Source: Ahniella sp.
Lineage (GTDB): Bacteria; Pseudomonadota; Gammaproteobacteria; Xanthomonadales; Ahniellaceae
DNA: 64,000 nucleotides
Assembly (NCBI GenBank): GCA_016712105.1
Contig: JADJRU010000049.1
Location: forward strand, 62,001-126,000
Direction of reading: 5' to 3'
Made by a program: the position numbers and the translations under genes. This document shows positions 8,479 through 17,382 of the stretch, in pieces (within the stretch, counting starts at the first letter, position 1; each line of letters begins with the position of its first letter). A model generated the notes under the pieces. That model was given only the letters and a program-made list of their open reading frames with translations. It had not been told where the DNA came from and ran no database searches.

Positions 8479-11400
8479 CTACTCAAAGCTGTTCTTGAAC
8501 AGGGTGTCGACTACGGTCGCCTGCATGCAGTTCGACAGTTCAGACGTGTTGCCGGATTTGTGCGCTGTCGCGGTGATGAAGTACGGCCCGCCCGGCGGGA
8601 TCGACGGAATATCGGCGCTGAACGTGATGGCCGAGGCGGAGGTGTTGCTGAGGACCCGGGCCAGCACCTGCTGTGCTTGCTGGGCTGAAGCGCTTGCACA
8701 CGCGTCATTCAAATACAGCGTGAACTCCGTCAACTCAGTCGTCGGGTTTCCGGAGCGGAGTAATCCTTCGACCGTCATCGTGTCCGCGTTGAGCGTCACG
8801 CTCGTCAGCTCGGGTGAATTCTGCAGATCATTCGGGCCGGCATCGGCATCATCGGCATCGTTCGGCGTGATCCCATCCGTGTCCGACCCAGTCGCCGACA
8901 GATCGATCGCCATACCGCCCAGGTTGGCAAAGGTATTGCCGAACAGGCTGTTCAAGCGCGTATTCGAGGTCGGGCGTTTGACCACCACACCACGCGCAGC
9001 GTGACGAATCGTATTGGCCTCGAAATCGATGCCTCCGACCGCAACGGAACTCACGTCCGTCAGGGTCACCGCAGAGCCGCCAATCGCACGTGGCGACAGG
9101 CCATCCGGCGCCAGGCCAAAGATGTTGTTCTTGATGGAACTGGAACCACTGAAAAACGCCTCGATCCGAATGGCGTCCCCTGCGGAGTTTCCAAACACAT
9201 TGCGATCCGGCAACGGCCCGCCTCCGACCGCAACGCGTTGGTTCCAGGCAACGACTGCATTGCCGTTGGTTCCTGCTGATCCGTCGGCGGATAGACCAAA
9301 GAAATTCCCTGCGATCAACAAGGTTTCGCCACCCACGCAATTGACTTCGTCCTGGTTGGCATGAATTGCCGCACCACTAGCACCCACCAACGCCAGTCCT
9401 CTCACCTCGACACGCTCGTCGGTGCAGGTGCCGATGATGTTCGGCGCATTGTTGGCATCCACTTCGATGCCGATCACGGCATTCGAGCCGGTTTCCTCGG
9501 AGTTGCCGCTTGACCCAGGCTGCGTGTAGCCGTTGATCACGAGTGCTTCGACAATGACCGGCAGTGCCGAAGCCAGCTCGATCCTCCGTGCGCCGGCGCC
9601 GGTAATATCGAAGGCGATGGTTTGGGGTCCGATCGTGGCATTGGCGGTATTGATCGCCTCACGAAGGCTGCAATGCGACACATTGCAGACACCGTCATTC
9701 ACGTCGTTTGTGGTGTTGACGACGTATTCCTCGATGGCATCACTCACGGTTCGGCATGCCGAGAGCTCCGAACTGCCTTGTGCGCCCGTCGCGATCGCAG
9801 TGATGAATGTCCCCGGACTGATCGGGTCCGGCGTATCGATCTGAACCGTGAACGATTCACCGGTCGTTTGCGTGAAGTTGCGCGAGACCACACCCAGCAG
9901 GAGCTCTGCTTCGCCGTGGCCGGACGCGTCGCAGGCGGTGTTCGCGAAGAACGCCAGCGTGAAGGGTTCATTGTTGACCGTGGTACCGACATCGAGTGAG
10001 CCGGTCACTTCGATGCCGGTCGGTGTCTGGAACACCGAGCTCAGGACCGGAAAGTTCTGCCCCTCATTCGCACCACTGTCGACATCGTTCGTATCGTTCG
10101 GCGTAACGGCCACGGAGTTGCCCAGATTGATCGCGATGCCATCGTGGTTGGCAAAAGTGTTCTGGGCAAAGTCGGCTGGACCAGGATTGAAGTCAGAGCG
10201 GGCGTTGATCCCCAACGCGTTGAATCGGAACCGATTGGGCGCCGTCGCACTGCCGATCTTGAGATTCAGGTCACCGCTGCTGATACCGCCCCGGAACTGG
10301 ATTCCGAGTGACCCACCCCGATCCAGGGTACCGGACTTGTCGGTCCCGAACAGGTTGCCAAGCACTTGGGTATCCAGTGCATTCTCGTTGATCGTCAATT
10401 GTGCAGAAGTGCCACCGGCGAACACATTGCGATCGGCGAGATTGACCCCACCTATGAGCGAGTCGGGCCCTGCGACGCCCACGCCAGTCTGGATCGGTGC
10501 CGCAGTGATGCCATCAGCAGCCAGTCCGATCTGATTGCCGGCCAACACGAATCGGCTGGTGTCGCCGCCCGCACAACTGCCGATCAGCTGAAGGGATGGC
10601 CCACCGGATGCATTCGCGCCACTCAGACTGAGGCCGCGAATCACTACGTCCGGCGCACAAATGGAAAAGATCCGTTCCGGCAACAGATCCGAACCGGTCA
10701 CATGAATCCTCAGCACGGCGTTGCTTGCGACCGGATCCGTATTCACGGACGTCCCGGCTTGTGTGTATCCGTCAATGGTCAGTGTCTCGGCAACTTCCGG
10801 CAGCCCGCTGGCCAGCGTGATCAGGATTTCACCGGTGCCCCCGACCGGAATGGCGAACCGAATCGCATCGGGACCGGGCCGCGTGTTGGCTGCGTTGATC
10901 GCTTCGCGCAGACTGCAATGTGTCGCATCACAACCCGCCGCATCAACCAGGTCGTTTGCCGAGTTCACGGCGAACCCGACCACGTCATCAATGTTCGTGC
11001 ACGCCGAAAACTCGGATGTGCCATCGGGGCCGGTCGCGGTCATGGTCAAGACCGACCCGATCGGCACGGCCCCCCCCGTGATATCGATCGAGAAGGATTC
11101 ACCACCGTTATTGACCAGATTCACATCGGCTGTACCCAGAAACGATTCGCCCGGACCATGTGCACTGGAATGACATCCGATGCTCGCATAAGCGGCCAGA
11201 CGATAAGTCTGGGGCACGGCACCGGTCGGCACATCAAGTGTGCCCGTCACGCGAATGCCGCCTGCAATACGCGCCACGGTGTTCACGACCGGAAAGTTCT
11301 GCCGCCCGTTCGGGCCGGTATCGACGTCGTCCGGGTCGTTGGCCGTCACCTGCTGTCCCGTGCCCGTCAACGAAATTGCCGGGAACTCGGTGTCGAACAT

Positions 11401-12282
11401 GTGGTTCTTCTCGAACGAGTTGTCGATCCCCGCGGAGGGCCTGATGGCGTTGTCGCCGAAGCGGATGTAGTTCGGTGCGGCCGCCGAGCCGATCGTCAGA
11501 TTGTCGGCCGAGGGCGAAATCGAGACCAGATTCGGCATGGCCACGGTACCGCTTTTGTTCGTGCCGAACAGGTTTCCGGTCACCGACGATGCGGCGCTGC
11601 TGTCACCGATGGACAGCGCCACTGCATTGTTGGCAAATACATTGCGGTGACCGCTCACTGCGGAACCGATCGTGATGGCCGTGTTTCTCACCGACAAACC
11701 GTTCTGGTTGGGAACAGCGGAGTTGCCCGGACCCGACAGGCCGACAAAGTTGCCCCGGAACACCGCACCGGTCAGTGCACTGCCGCAGTTCTGTGCCGCG
11801 TTGTTTCGGCCATAGTTCACACCGAACCGGGAGGCACCTGTCCAACCCGTGAACGCAATACCCTGGATCACCACGTTGTTGGCGCAGATCGCCAGGCCAA
11901 CATTCGGCGGGTTCACTCCGGCCCCGTCAATGCGAATCCGCAGATCCGCATTCGAGAACGGCAAGGCTGCCGTGTTGGCGTCGGTGCCGGTTTGGGTGTA
12001 GCCATCGATGGTCACCGGCGCGGTGATGGTCGGAAGGGCCGATCCCGAGGGTCGGATCACCAGATCACCACGAATCGGAAGCTCGATGTCGAACGCGATG
12101 ATATCGGCGCCAGCACCGGCATTCGCAGCCGTGATCGCTTCGCGCAGGCTGCAATGCGTGGTGTTGCAGGTACCGTCGTTCAGGTCATCGGCCTCATTGA
12201 CGATGAAGACGGCCGCACTCGCGCCCGGCATGAAGGCGCCGCAACCCACCAGCAACAGAATGTTCCAGACCATCCGCAACAT
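8479..12282 (-). CDS. Exported three-unit CSLREA repeat protein (predicted beta-helix)
   Basis: A protein of about 1267 residues. The start at 12282 is preferred because GGGAG lies just upstream and the product then begins with a clean signal peptide (MLRMVWNILLLVGCG to ASA); the frame is open to 12414 without further support. Three tandem units of about 410 residues each begin with VN-x-x-x-D plus HCSLREAI-x-x-AN (near residues 44, 456 and 871). Each unit ends in a beta-sandwich-like segment with an S-E-L-S/A-C motif. The CSLREA motif marks large secreted or surface proteins predicted to be right-handed beta-helices. The C-terminus is DTLFKNSFE, a tail shared with another exported protein in the window. 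Binding partner unknown. Confidence 0.85.
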   Translation of the reverse strand: MLRMVWNILLLVGCGAFMPGASAAVFIVNEADDLNDGTCNTTHCSLREAITAANAGAGADIIAFDIELPIRGDLVIRPSGSALPTITAPVTIDGYTQTGTDANTAALPFSNADLRIRIDGAGVNPPNVGLAICANNVVIQGIAFTGWTGASRFGVNYGRNNAAQNCGSALTGAVFRGNFVGLSGPGNSAVPNQNGLSVRNTAITIGSAVSGHRNVFANNAVALSIGDSSAASSVTGNLFGTNKSGTVAMPNLVSISPSADNLTIGSAAAPNYIRFGDNAIRPSAGIDNSFEKNHMFDTEFPAISLTGTGQQVTANDPDDVDTGPNGRQNFPVVNTVARIAGGIRVTGTLDVPTGAVPQTYRLAAYASIGCHSSAHGPGESFLGTADVNLVNNGGESFSIDITGGAVPIGSVLTMTATGPDGTSEFSACTNIDDVVGFAVNSANDLVDAAGCDATHCSLREAINAANTRPGPDAIRFAIPVGGTGEILITLASGLPEVAETLTIDGYTQAGTSVNTDPVASNAVLRIHVTGSDLLPERIFSICAPDVVIRGLSLSGANASGGPSLQLIGSCAGGDTSRFVLAGNQIGLAADGITAAPIQTGVGVAGPDSLIGGVNLADRNVFAGGTSAQLTINENALDTQVLGNLFGTDKSGTLDRGGSLGIQFRGGISSGDLNLKIGSATAPNRFRFNALGINARSDFNPGPADFAQNTFANHDGIAINLGNSVAVTPNDTNDVDSGANEGQNFPVLSSVFQTPTGIEVTGSLDVGTTVNNEPFTLAFFANTACDASGHGEAELLLGVVSRNFTQTTGESFTVQIDTPDPISPGTFITAIATGAQGSSELSACRTVSDAIEEYVVNTTNDVNDGVCNVSHCSLREAINTANATIGPQTIAFDITGAGARRIELASALPVIVEALVINGYTQPGSSGNSEETGSNAVIGIEVDANNAPNIIGTCTDERVEVRGLALVGASGAAIHANQDEVNCVGGETLLIAGNFFGLSADGSAGTNGNAVVAWNQRVAVGGGPLPDRNVFGNSAGDAIRIEAFFSGSSSIKNNIFGLAPDGLSPRAIGGSAVTLTDVSSVAVGGIDFEANTIRHAARGVVVKRPTSNTRLNSLFGNTFANLGGMAIDLSATGSDTDGITPNDADDADAGPNDLQNSPELTSVTLNADTMTVEGLLRSGNPTTELTEFTLYLNDACASASAQQAQQVLARVLSNTSASAITFSADIPSIPPGGPYFITATAHKSGNTSELSNCMQATVVDTLFKNSFE

Positions 12283-12444
12283 GTCGATCTCCCGTGTCGA
12301 CCGGTGCATCAGGCGATACCGCAAGGCGGCCATCGTGTGCACCGAAGGGATGTGATCGACGTGTGGTGTTCCGGCTACGAACCCCTGTGTTTCGTGCCGC
12401 CACCACTTGCCCACAACCCTTCTTCGAGGATCAGTCTGTCAACT
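12280..12444 (+). repeat. Long direct repeat, copy 1
   Basis: About 165 bases, roughly three quarters identical by eye to 15371-15538 and in the same orientation. Anchor blocks are CATGTCGATC, GTGTCGACCGG, CGATACCGC, AAGGGATGT, ACAACCCTTCTTCG and CAGTCTGTCA. This copy begins on the start codon of the CSLREA gene and extends upstream of it. The two copies bracket the 12807-15353 gene. Confidence 0.8.
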
Positions 12445-12584
12445 GCCTGCAAAGATCGGCACTGTCTTTCGACAGGTACGACACAATCCAGCCCCGGGTC
12501 GAAGAACGTCACTTCGATCCGCGCGGCGAACCTCCATCCTGAGTCGGCTTCAGCCGCGATGCGACGTTGCCTGAGCCTTGCAAG

Positions 12585-12720
12585 CCCTCCCCGATGTTCG
12601 GGGAGGGTTGGGAGGGGTTAGGCAAACACTTCGCCCTTGTGCTTCGCAAAGCGAAGCGCAAGGAGCGGTGGTCTCAACCGATCGATGCGCTGTGTTGCAT
12701 CGACCGGTTGAGACCGCCGT
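12585..12720. repeat. Cluster of three hairpins (REP-like)
   Basis: Three inverted repeats stand in series in the otherwise empty 360-base stretch before the 12807 gene. A perfect 10-bp stem CCCTCCCCGA lies at 12585-12607. A 13-bp stem CCTTGTGCTTCGC with one wobble pair lies at 12635-12663. A 24-bp stem whose arms are 12665-12688 and 12697-12720, with wobble mismatches only, is built on GGTCTCAACCG/CGGTTGAGACC. None carries a T-tail. I see no gene in 12445-12806. Confidence 0.75.
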
Positions 12721-12806
12721 CGCCTGCTACGCGGAGTCCGCGCTGCGATTGGGGGAATACCCATGCCAAAACGTCGGATCAGGACATTCCCAAGGAAGGA
12801 ACACCC

Positions 12807-15353
12807 ATGACGAAGTTTCCAGTCCGTGCCGCGCTCTTGTTGCTGCTGTCTGCTGCGTATTGGATTCCGGGCCTCTTGCACGCGCAGATCCATGTCACGG
12901 CCCCGGAGGGGCGTGCGACCGGTGAGTGGTGGGCCGAGCCCGGCAATCCCGGCTGGGGGCTCGTGCTGACACACAGTGATGATCAGACAGTCGTCCAGCA
13001 CGTGGATTTTGATGGAAATGGCGATGACTACTGGCAAGTCGGTGTCGGCCCGCTTGCCGGCGCGACGTTCTCGGCTGATCTGGTGCGCACACGCTGGGAT
13101 CCGGTCCGCCAGAGATTGGCGGGGCAGCAGGTCACAGGCCACGTTGTCTTGACCCGCATCGACAATCGACTGGCCGACGTGGTTCTGAGTGTCGATGGCG
13201 TGGTGCGCACGACACGTCTGGAGCGAATCATCGTCTCGACCGATGCCGTCGTCCGCGACGCGTCCGGACTCTGGGTGAACCCGTCACGCCCGGGCATAGG
13301 ACTCACCATGATGAGCCAGGGGCCAGTGCTAGCCATTCTGGCCCTCGCCTATGACGAGACCGGTGCGCCGCGCTGGTGGTTAGCACACGGTCCGAACGGA
13401 CTCGATGGATTCCGCGATCTGGAGGCCAGACGTTATCGACGTACCTGCGGCAACCCCTGCACGATCCAGTCACTGCCCGGCGGAAGCGTACGCGTCCAAT
13501 GGCAGGACGATCATCGGATTCACACACGTCTGACACTTGATGGCGGCACCTCCGCACCGTTCGTGGACGATGCGCCATACACCCTGCTGACCGCACCTGC
13601 ATCAGGACGGCAATATCCGACACAGGCACGCCCATTCACGAACCGCCGTATGATCGAGGCCTATCAGCGATTGGCGCAGGTGCCGCTTGCCTGCACGGTT
13701 GGCGTCGATGGTCTCTTGGTTCAGGGTGGCACGCTCGGTACACGCGTCGCAAGCGATCCGAATGGCGCCCGTGGCCCGTGGATCGCCGCAGATGCGATGG
13801 CCGACGTGGGCACTTTCGTCGCTGCAGTCCAGGAACCAGTATGGCCACCTCAGTGGGATCGTGTTTCGGTTGCGCTGTTCCGACTGGACGCGACCAGTGG
13901 TCGGGCACAGTCAGTGTCGACGTTCGAGCCGCCCGCATTGTCACCACTGGCCACTCTGGTTTTGCCGCTGACGTCGTCCACTGACCACGCCCGCTTCCTC
14001 ATCGTCAGCGACAACGGCTGGTCACGGTGCCGTTCGGCACGAACACCGACCACCACATTGTCGTTCGTGCGCGTCGCTCCCGATGGTCGACTGGAGATCG
14101 AGCGCTCCGTACAACTCGATGCATCCGTCGATGCTGTGCTTCGTCACGATGACCGTCTACTCGTACTGGCGAACACACCACTCAATGTTGCGGACGCCAA
14201 CACCGGCATGGTCACGCCGACGAATCCTGTGATCCGACTTGGCGCGGGACACTCGCTGGCTTTGTTGGACACACCGATCCACCTGTCGCCTGCGGGCGAA
14301 TACGACCGCACGGTCATGTCGCTGGTGGAACTCTCCGACGGGACAACCGACCGTGTCGATGTACGCAGCCTCGTGATCGATGGGGGTACTTGGTTGCCCG
14401 GTCTCGATTCGGTTTCCATCGTCGCCCGATCATTGACCTGGCCCAATGCCGCACCCGCAGTCGAGATCCAATCGTGGCCGCTGGCCCTGCGCACCGACAA
14501 CCCTCGCGGTGGGTCACACGTCGGGTCCATCGACACTGCGCTTGACGACGCGGCACGCCTGCATCACGACACCCAGGGCATCGTGATCGTGACCAATGCA
14601 CCGGACGGCGCCGGCCACTCGGCACAAATCTGGTCCGTGGTCGCAGCCGATCCAGACGGTCCCTTGGCAGTGACCGCCCTGCACTCGATCGGACCGGAAC
14701 GGCAGGATGGACTCAGGCTCGTGCCGAAACGAATCAGTCACGATGGCACACAGACGCAGATCACCTTGGGCCCGAACACGACACTGACCGAGTCCAGCCT
14801 GTGGGTGGCCGACCGCGTCGACCGCTCGTTGACCGAGGCATCAATCGATCAATTCATCGGACGCCGGATCACCATCGATTCACGTATCGAGCTCGGTCTG
14901 CAGCGAAGTGGTGCCAGCACGGGGTTTGACGCACGGGTTCGAGAGCGCCGCGACGACGGTTCGACGAGTGTCGGCTGGGCCGCTCCAATCGATGCCCTGC
15001 GGGTTCCGGCCATCACCATTGATGGCGCGATCGACATTGACCGACGCATCGGCGAAACACTGATTGCCACGCCACTCCTGCAGGCCATTTCGATCCATGG
15101 CACCACGTATCGGGAACAGTCGATCTGGATCGCACGATTGGGATCGGGCAGCGCAACCCCGCAATCGGTGAAATTGCCGGTACCGACCCTTCTCGCGGAA
15201 TGGGAGATCCTCGATCCGCCAACGCCGAGCCAAGCAGTGGAACGGAACACGGTCCTTGCTCGACTGGCCGATCGAACGCGCGTCCGGATTCGAGGCGAGT
15301 TTGTGTTCATGTTCACCGGCGCAGAGGTCCATTCCGTACGTTTGCCGCAATGA
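12807..15353 (+). CDS. Large exported protein with two W-P-G-x-G modules
   Basis: 848 residues; AAGGAAGGA stands seven bases before ATG 12807. The signal peptide is residues 1-26, ending in LLHA. Two modules near residues 40-85 and 153-200 share the pattern W-x-x-P-x-x-P-G-x-G-L, then about 20 residues later D-x-x-G-x-x-x-W-x-[VL]-x-x-G. The same module opens the protein at 35323-36558. The rest is rich in beta-strand-like segments (V-x-x-x-D-x-x-x-R) and could be a propeller, but no catalytic motif is visible. It ends in SVRLPQ without the FGFE-type tail. The gene is alone, flanked by direct repeats, and lies between minus-strand genes. Function unknown. Confidence 0.75.
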   Translation: MTKFPVRAALLLLLSAAYWIPGLLHAQIHVTAPEGRATGEWWAEPGNPGWGLVLTHSDDQTVVQHVDFDGNGDDYWQVGVGPLAGATFSADLVRTRWDPVRQRLAGQQVTGHVVLTRIDNRLADVVLSVDGVVRTTRLERIIVSTDAVVRDASGLWVNPSRPGIGLTMMSQGPVLAILALAYDETGAPRWWLAHGPNGLDGFRDLEARRYRRTCGNPCTIQSLPGGSVRVQWQDDHRIHTRLTLDGGTSAPFVDDAPYTLLTAPASGRQYPTQARPFTNRRMIEAYQRLAQVPLACTVGVDGLLVQGGTLGTRVASDPNGARGPWIAADAMADVGTFVAAVQEPVWPPQWDRVSVALFRLDATSGRAQSVSTFEPPALSPLATLVLPLTSSTDHARFLIVSDNGWSRCRSARTPTTTLSFVRVAPDGRLEIERSVQLDASVDAVLRHDDRLLVLANTPLNVADANTGMVTPTNPVIRLGAGHSLALLDTPIHLSPAGEYDRTVMSLVELSDGTTDRVDVRSLVIDGGTWLPGLDSVSIVARSLTWPNAAPAVEIQSWPLALRTDNPRGGSHVGSIDTALDDAARLHHDTQGIVIVTNAPDGAGHSAQIWSVVAADPDGPLAVTALHSIGPERQDGLRLVPKRISHDGTQTQITLGPNTTLTESSLWVADRVDRSLTEASIDQFIGRRITIDSRIELGLQRSGASTGFDARVRERRDDGSTSVGWAAPIDALRVPAITIDGAIDIDRRIGETLIATPLLQAISIHGTTYREQSIWIARLGSGSATPQSVKLPVPTLLAEWEILDPPTPSQAVERNTVLARLADRTRVRIRGEFVFMFTGAEVHSVRLPQ

Positions 15354-15370
15354 CCCCTGCAAGCGAGCGT

Positions 15371-15538
15371 CATGTCGATCCCCCCGTGTCGACCGGCGCA
15401 TCAGTCGATACCGCGAGGCGGTCATCGCTGTAGACCAAAGGGATGTCATCGACAAATGGTCATCCGGCAACGAACCTCTGTGTTCCCTGCCCGCAGCCAA
15501 TCAACAACAACCCTTCTTCGGGAGCCAGTCTGTCAGCG
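15371..15538 (+). repeat. Long direct repeat, copy 2
   Basis: Second copy of the 12280-12444 repeat, starting 18 bases after the 12807-15353 gene stops and ending just before the stop of the next minus-strand gene. Copy 2 has an extra C in the C-run after CATGTCGAT, and a divergent middle (ATCGACAAATGGTCATCCGG against ATCGACGTGTGGTGTTCCGG). Confidence 0.8.
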
Positions 15539-15550
15539 TTGACGGCGCAC

Positions 15551-17371
15551 TTACTCGAAGCCATTCCGGAACATGACATCGATGCCGTCTTCGACCTGGC
15601 CATTGCAGTTGTTGTCGATGCCGTCGCTGACCTCCGGCGTTGGGCCGACAAAACCGCGACAGACACTGTCGCCACAGGAAAGCTGCCCGCGGATACATTG
15701 GCTGGATCCGCCATAGACCAAGCCAGGCGGCGTACCCGCGGGTTCACATGGGGTCGGCGCGATGTTGTCGTCAACGATGCCATCGCAGTTGTTGTCGATC
15801 GCGTCGCAGGACTCTGGCTGGGGTGAAATTGCGCAAGAATTGAACCCGCCGTTGGCGACACAGGCGCCAGGCATGGCCACGGGTTGAGCCGGCCGACAGG
15901 CTAGTATCCCGGCGCAATTCGCCGGCGTTGCCAGCCCGCAGGAAACCGCCGGGACGCCGTTATCGGCAACACTGTCGCAATCGTTGTCGCAGCCGTCGCA
16001 GATCTCCGGCTGATAGATGCAGCCAGCACCACCACAGACGCCGCCTTCGTCGATCTGTCCGTCGCAATCGTTATCGACGCCATCACAGCTTTCGGCAACC
16101 GGGCACTGCAGCGGATTGCCGCACTTCAACATCCCTTCGTCGATGCCACCGACACCGTTGTTGTCCACGTTGTCGCAGATTTCGCCGGGGTTGTAGGTCA
16201 ACCACGTGGTTGGATCGGCCTGTTGCGCCAAGGTCGTGCACGGCAGCAAAGCTCGACTACCCTGCGGATTGGCCGGCGAGATGCTGGCTTGGTAAGTGTT
16301 CAGACATGTCGGGCGTTGCCCCTGGTTGGCCCATGCACAACAGGTTTGGCCGATATTCGCGTACTTGACGTATCCCTCGTCGACGCAACCATTGCAGCTG
16401 TTGTCGACATTGTCGGCGACTTCCGATCCGGCCAGCGGCAGCAGGATGCTGGACAGGGCATCGACGATGGACTGATCCTGCGTCGCAGGGATCGCCAGAC
16501 CAGTGCCCCCGGCATTGGCGATCTGGTCGAGTGTGACGGCGCCGCCCGCCAGCGCGATCACATGGGTCCGGACGCTCCAGTTGATTCCGTTGACGGTAAA
16601 ACCGGTCAACAAATCAGCGGCGGCGTCGACCGCATCAGTCGATACGTCGCAGTTGTCGTCACCGTCGGCGAGCAGGATCACACGCAGCGGACGGCAAGGC
16701 AGTTCCCCCGCAGCCACGCTGGTCAATGGTGTGGCGTGGATCACCGAGTTGTCCAGCGCTGTCCAGCTGCTCGAGAAATATCGAAAGGCATCACGCAGCG
16801 CACCGTTGATCGGCGCGTTACCCGAGGCGAACAACTCCTGCTGGTTCGTGCAGACGTTGTCGACCTGCGCCCTCAGCGACGGGTAGTTGCCATTGGCCGT
16901 GGGAGGCACGACATTGCCTTTGAACGGCACCTGGACCACCCCGCCGCGGCGAGTCTCCGAATTCGTGCCCGGCGTGGGCTCGGGGCCACAACCGACACCG
17001 TCGGCGTTGCCCGCGAAGTTGGAATATTGACAGGTGCCGAAGCAAACGGCTGAACAGTTGGTTTGCTGGGTCGCGAACGACATCAGGCTGAAGTCGATCA
17101 GACCCGTGAACGCCTTGAACGTCCGGTCCAGCGCACATCGTTGATGCGACCGCCGGTCGTTGCCATAACCACAGGAATCGACCGTCCCAATCGTGGTGGT
17201 CATCGACCCAGAGGTATCGGCAATCACCAGCACGTAAGGCACCCGGCGCTCAGGCCAGGAATTGGGATCATTCGCCGGGCACAGGTCCTGTGCCTGCACG
17301 GGCGACAGCGTCAGCAACAGAAGCAAGCCGGTCAGGCACCAGCCACTCAACACGCGAACAGGATTGTTCAT
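15551..17371 (-). CDS. Exported von Willebrand A-domain protein with MopE-type repeats
   Basis: 606 residues from ATG 17371, which has AGGA eight bases upstream; ATG 17386 would instead overlap the upstream stop as ATGA but lacks a clear binding site. The signal peptide is residues 1-27. A vWA domain follows, with the MIDAS motif DTSGSM (52-57) and a later LLADGDDNCD. The C-terminal half has about five copies of E-x-C-D-x-x-D-N-D/N-C-D/N-G-x-x-D-E, the calcium-binding-like motif of MopE-type surface proteins. It ends in DVMFRNGFE. The many cysteines outside the repeats point to a disulfide-rich surface or secreted protein. It is cotranscribed with the upstream MopE/FGE-like gene. Confidence 0.85.
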   Translation of the reverse strand: MNNPVRVLSGWCLTGLLLLLTLSPVQAQDLCPANDPNSWPERRVPYVLVIADTSGSMTTTIGTVDSCGYGNDRRSHQRCALDRTFKAFTGLIDFSLMSFATQQTNCSAVCFGTCQYSNFAGNADGVGCGPEPTPGTNSETRRGGVVQVPFKGNVVPPTANGNYPSLRAQVDNVCTNQQELFASGNAPINGALRDAFRYFSSSWTALDNSVIHATPLTSVAAGELPCRPLRVILLADGDDNCDVSTDAVDAAADLLTGFTVNGINWSVRTHVIALAGGAVTLDQIANAGGTGLAIPATQDQSIVDALSSILLPLAGSEVADNVDNSCNGCVDEGYVKYANIGQTCCAWANQGQRPTCLNTYQASISPANPQGSRALLPCTTLAQQADPTTWLTYNPGEICDNVDNNGVGGIDEGMLKCGNPLQCPVAESCDGVDNDCDGQIDEGGVCGGAGCIYQPEICDGCDNDCDSVADNGVPAVSCGLATPANCAGILACRPAQPVAMPGACVANGGFNSCAISPQPESCDAIDNNCDGIVDDNIAPTPCEPAGTPPGLVYGGSSQCIRGQLSCGDSVCRGFVGPTPEVSDGIDNNCNGQVEDGIDVMFRNGFE

Positions 17372-17382
17372 GGCGGCGATCC

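Noticed and set aside
10366..12621. 751-codon plus-strand frame within the CSLREA gene
   Set aside because: Shadow of the minus-strand gene, which has a signal peptide, repeats and start site.
12280..15538. Composite transposon around the 12807 gene
   Set aside because: The flanking repeats are direct and have no inverted ends, transposase or target duplication that I can see.
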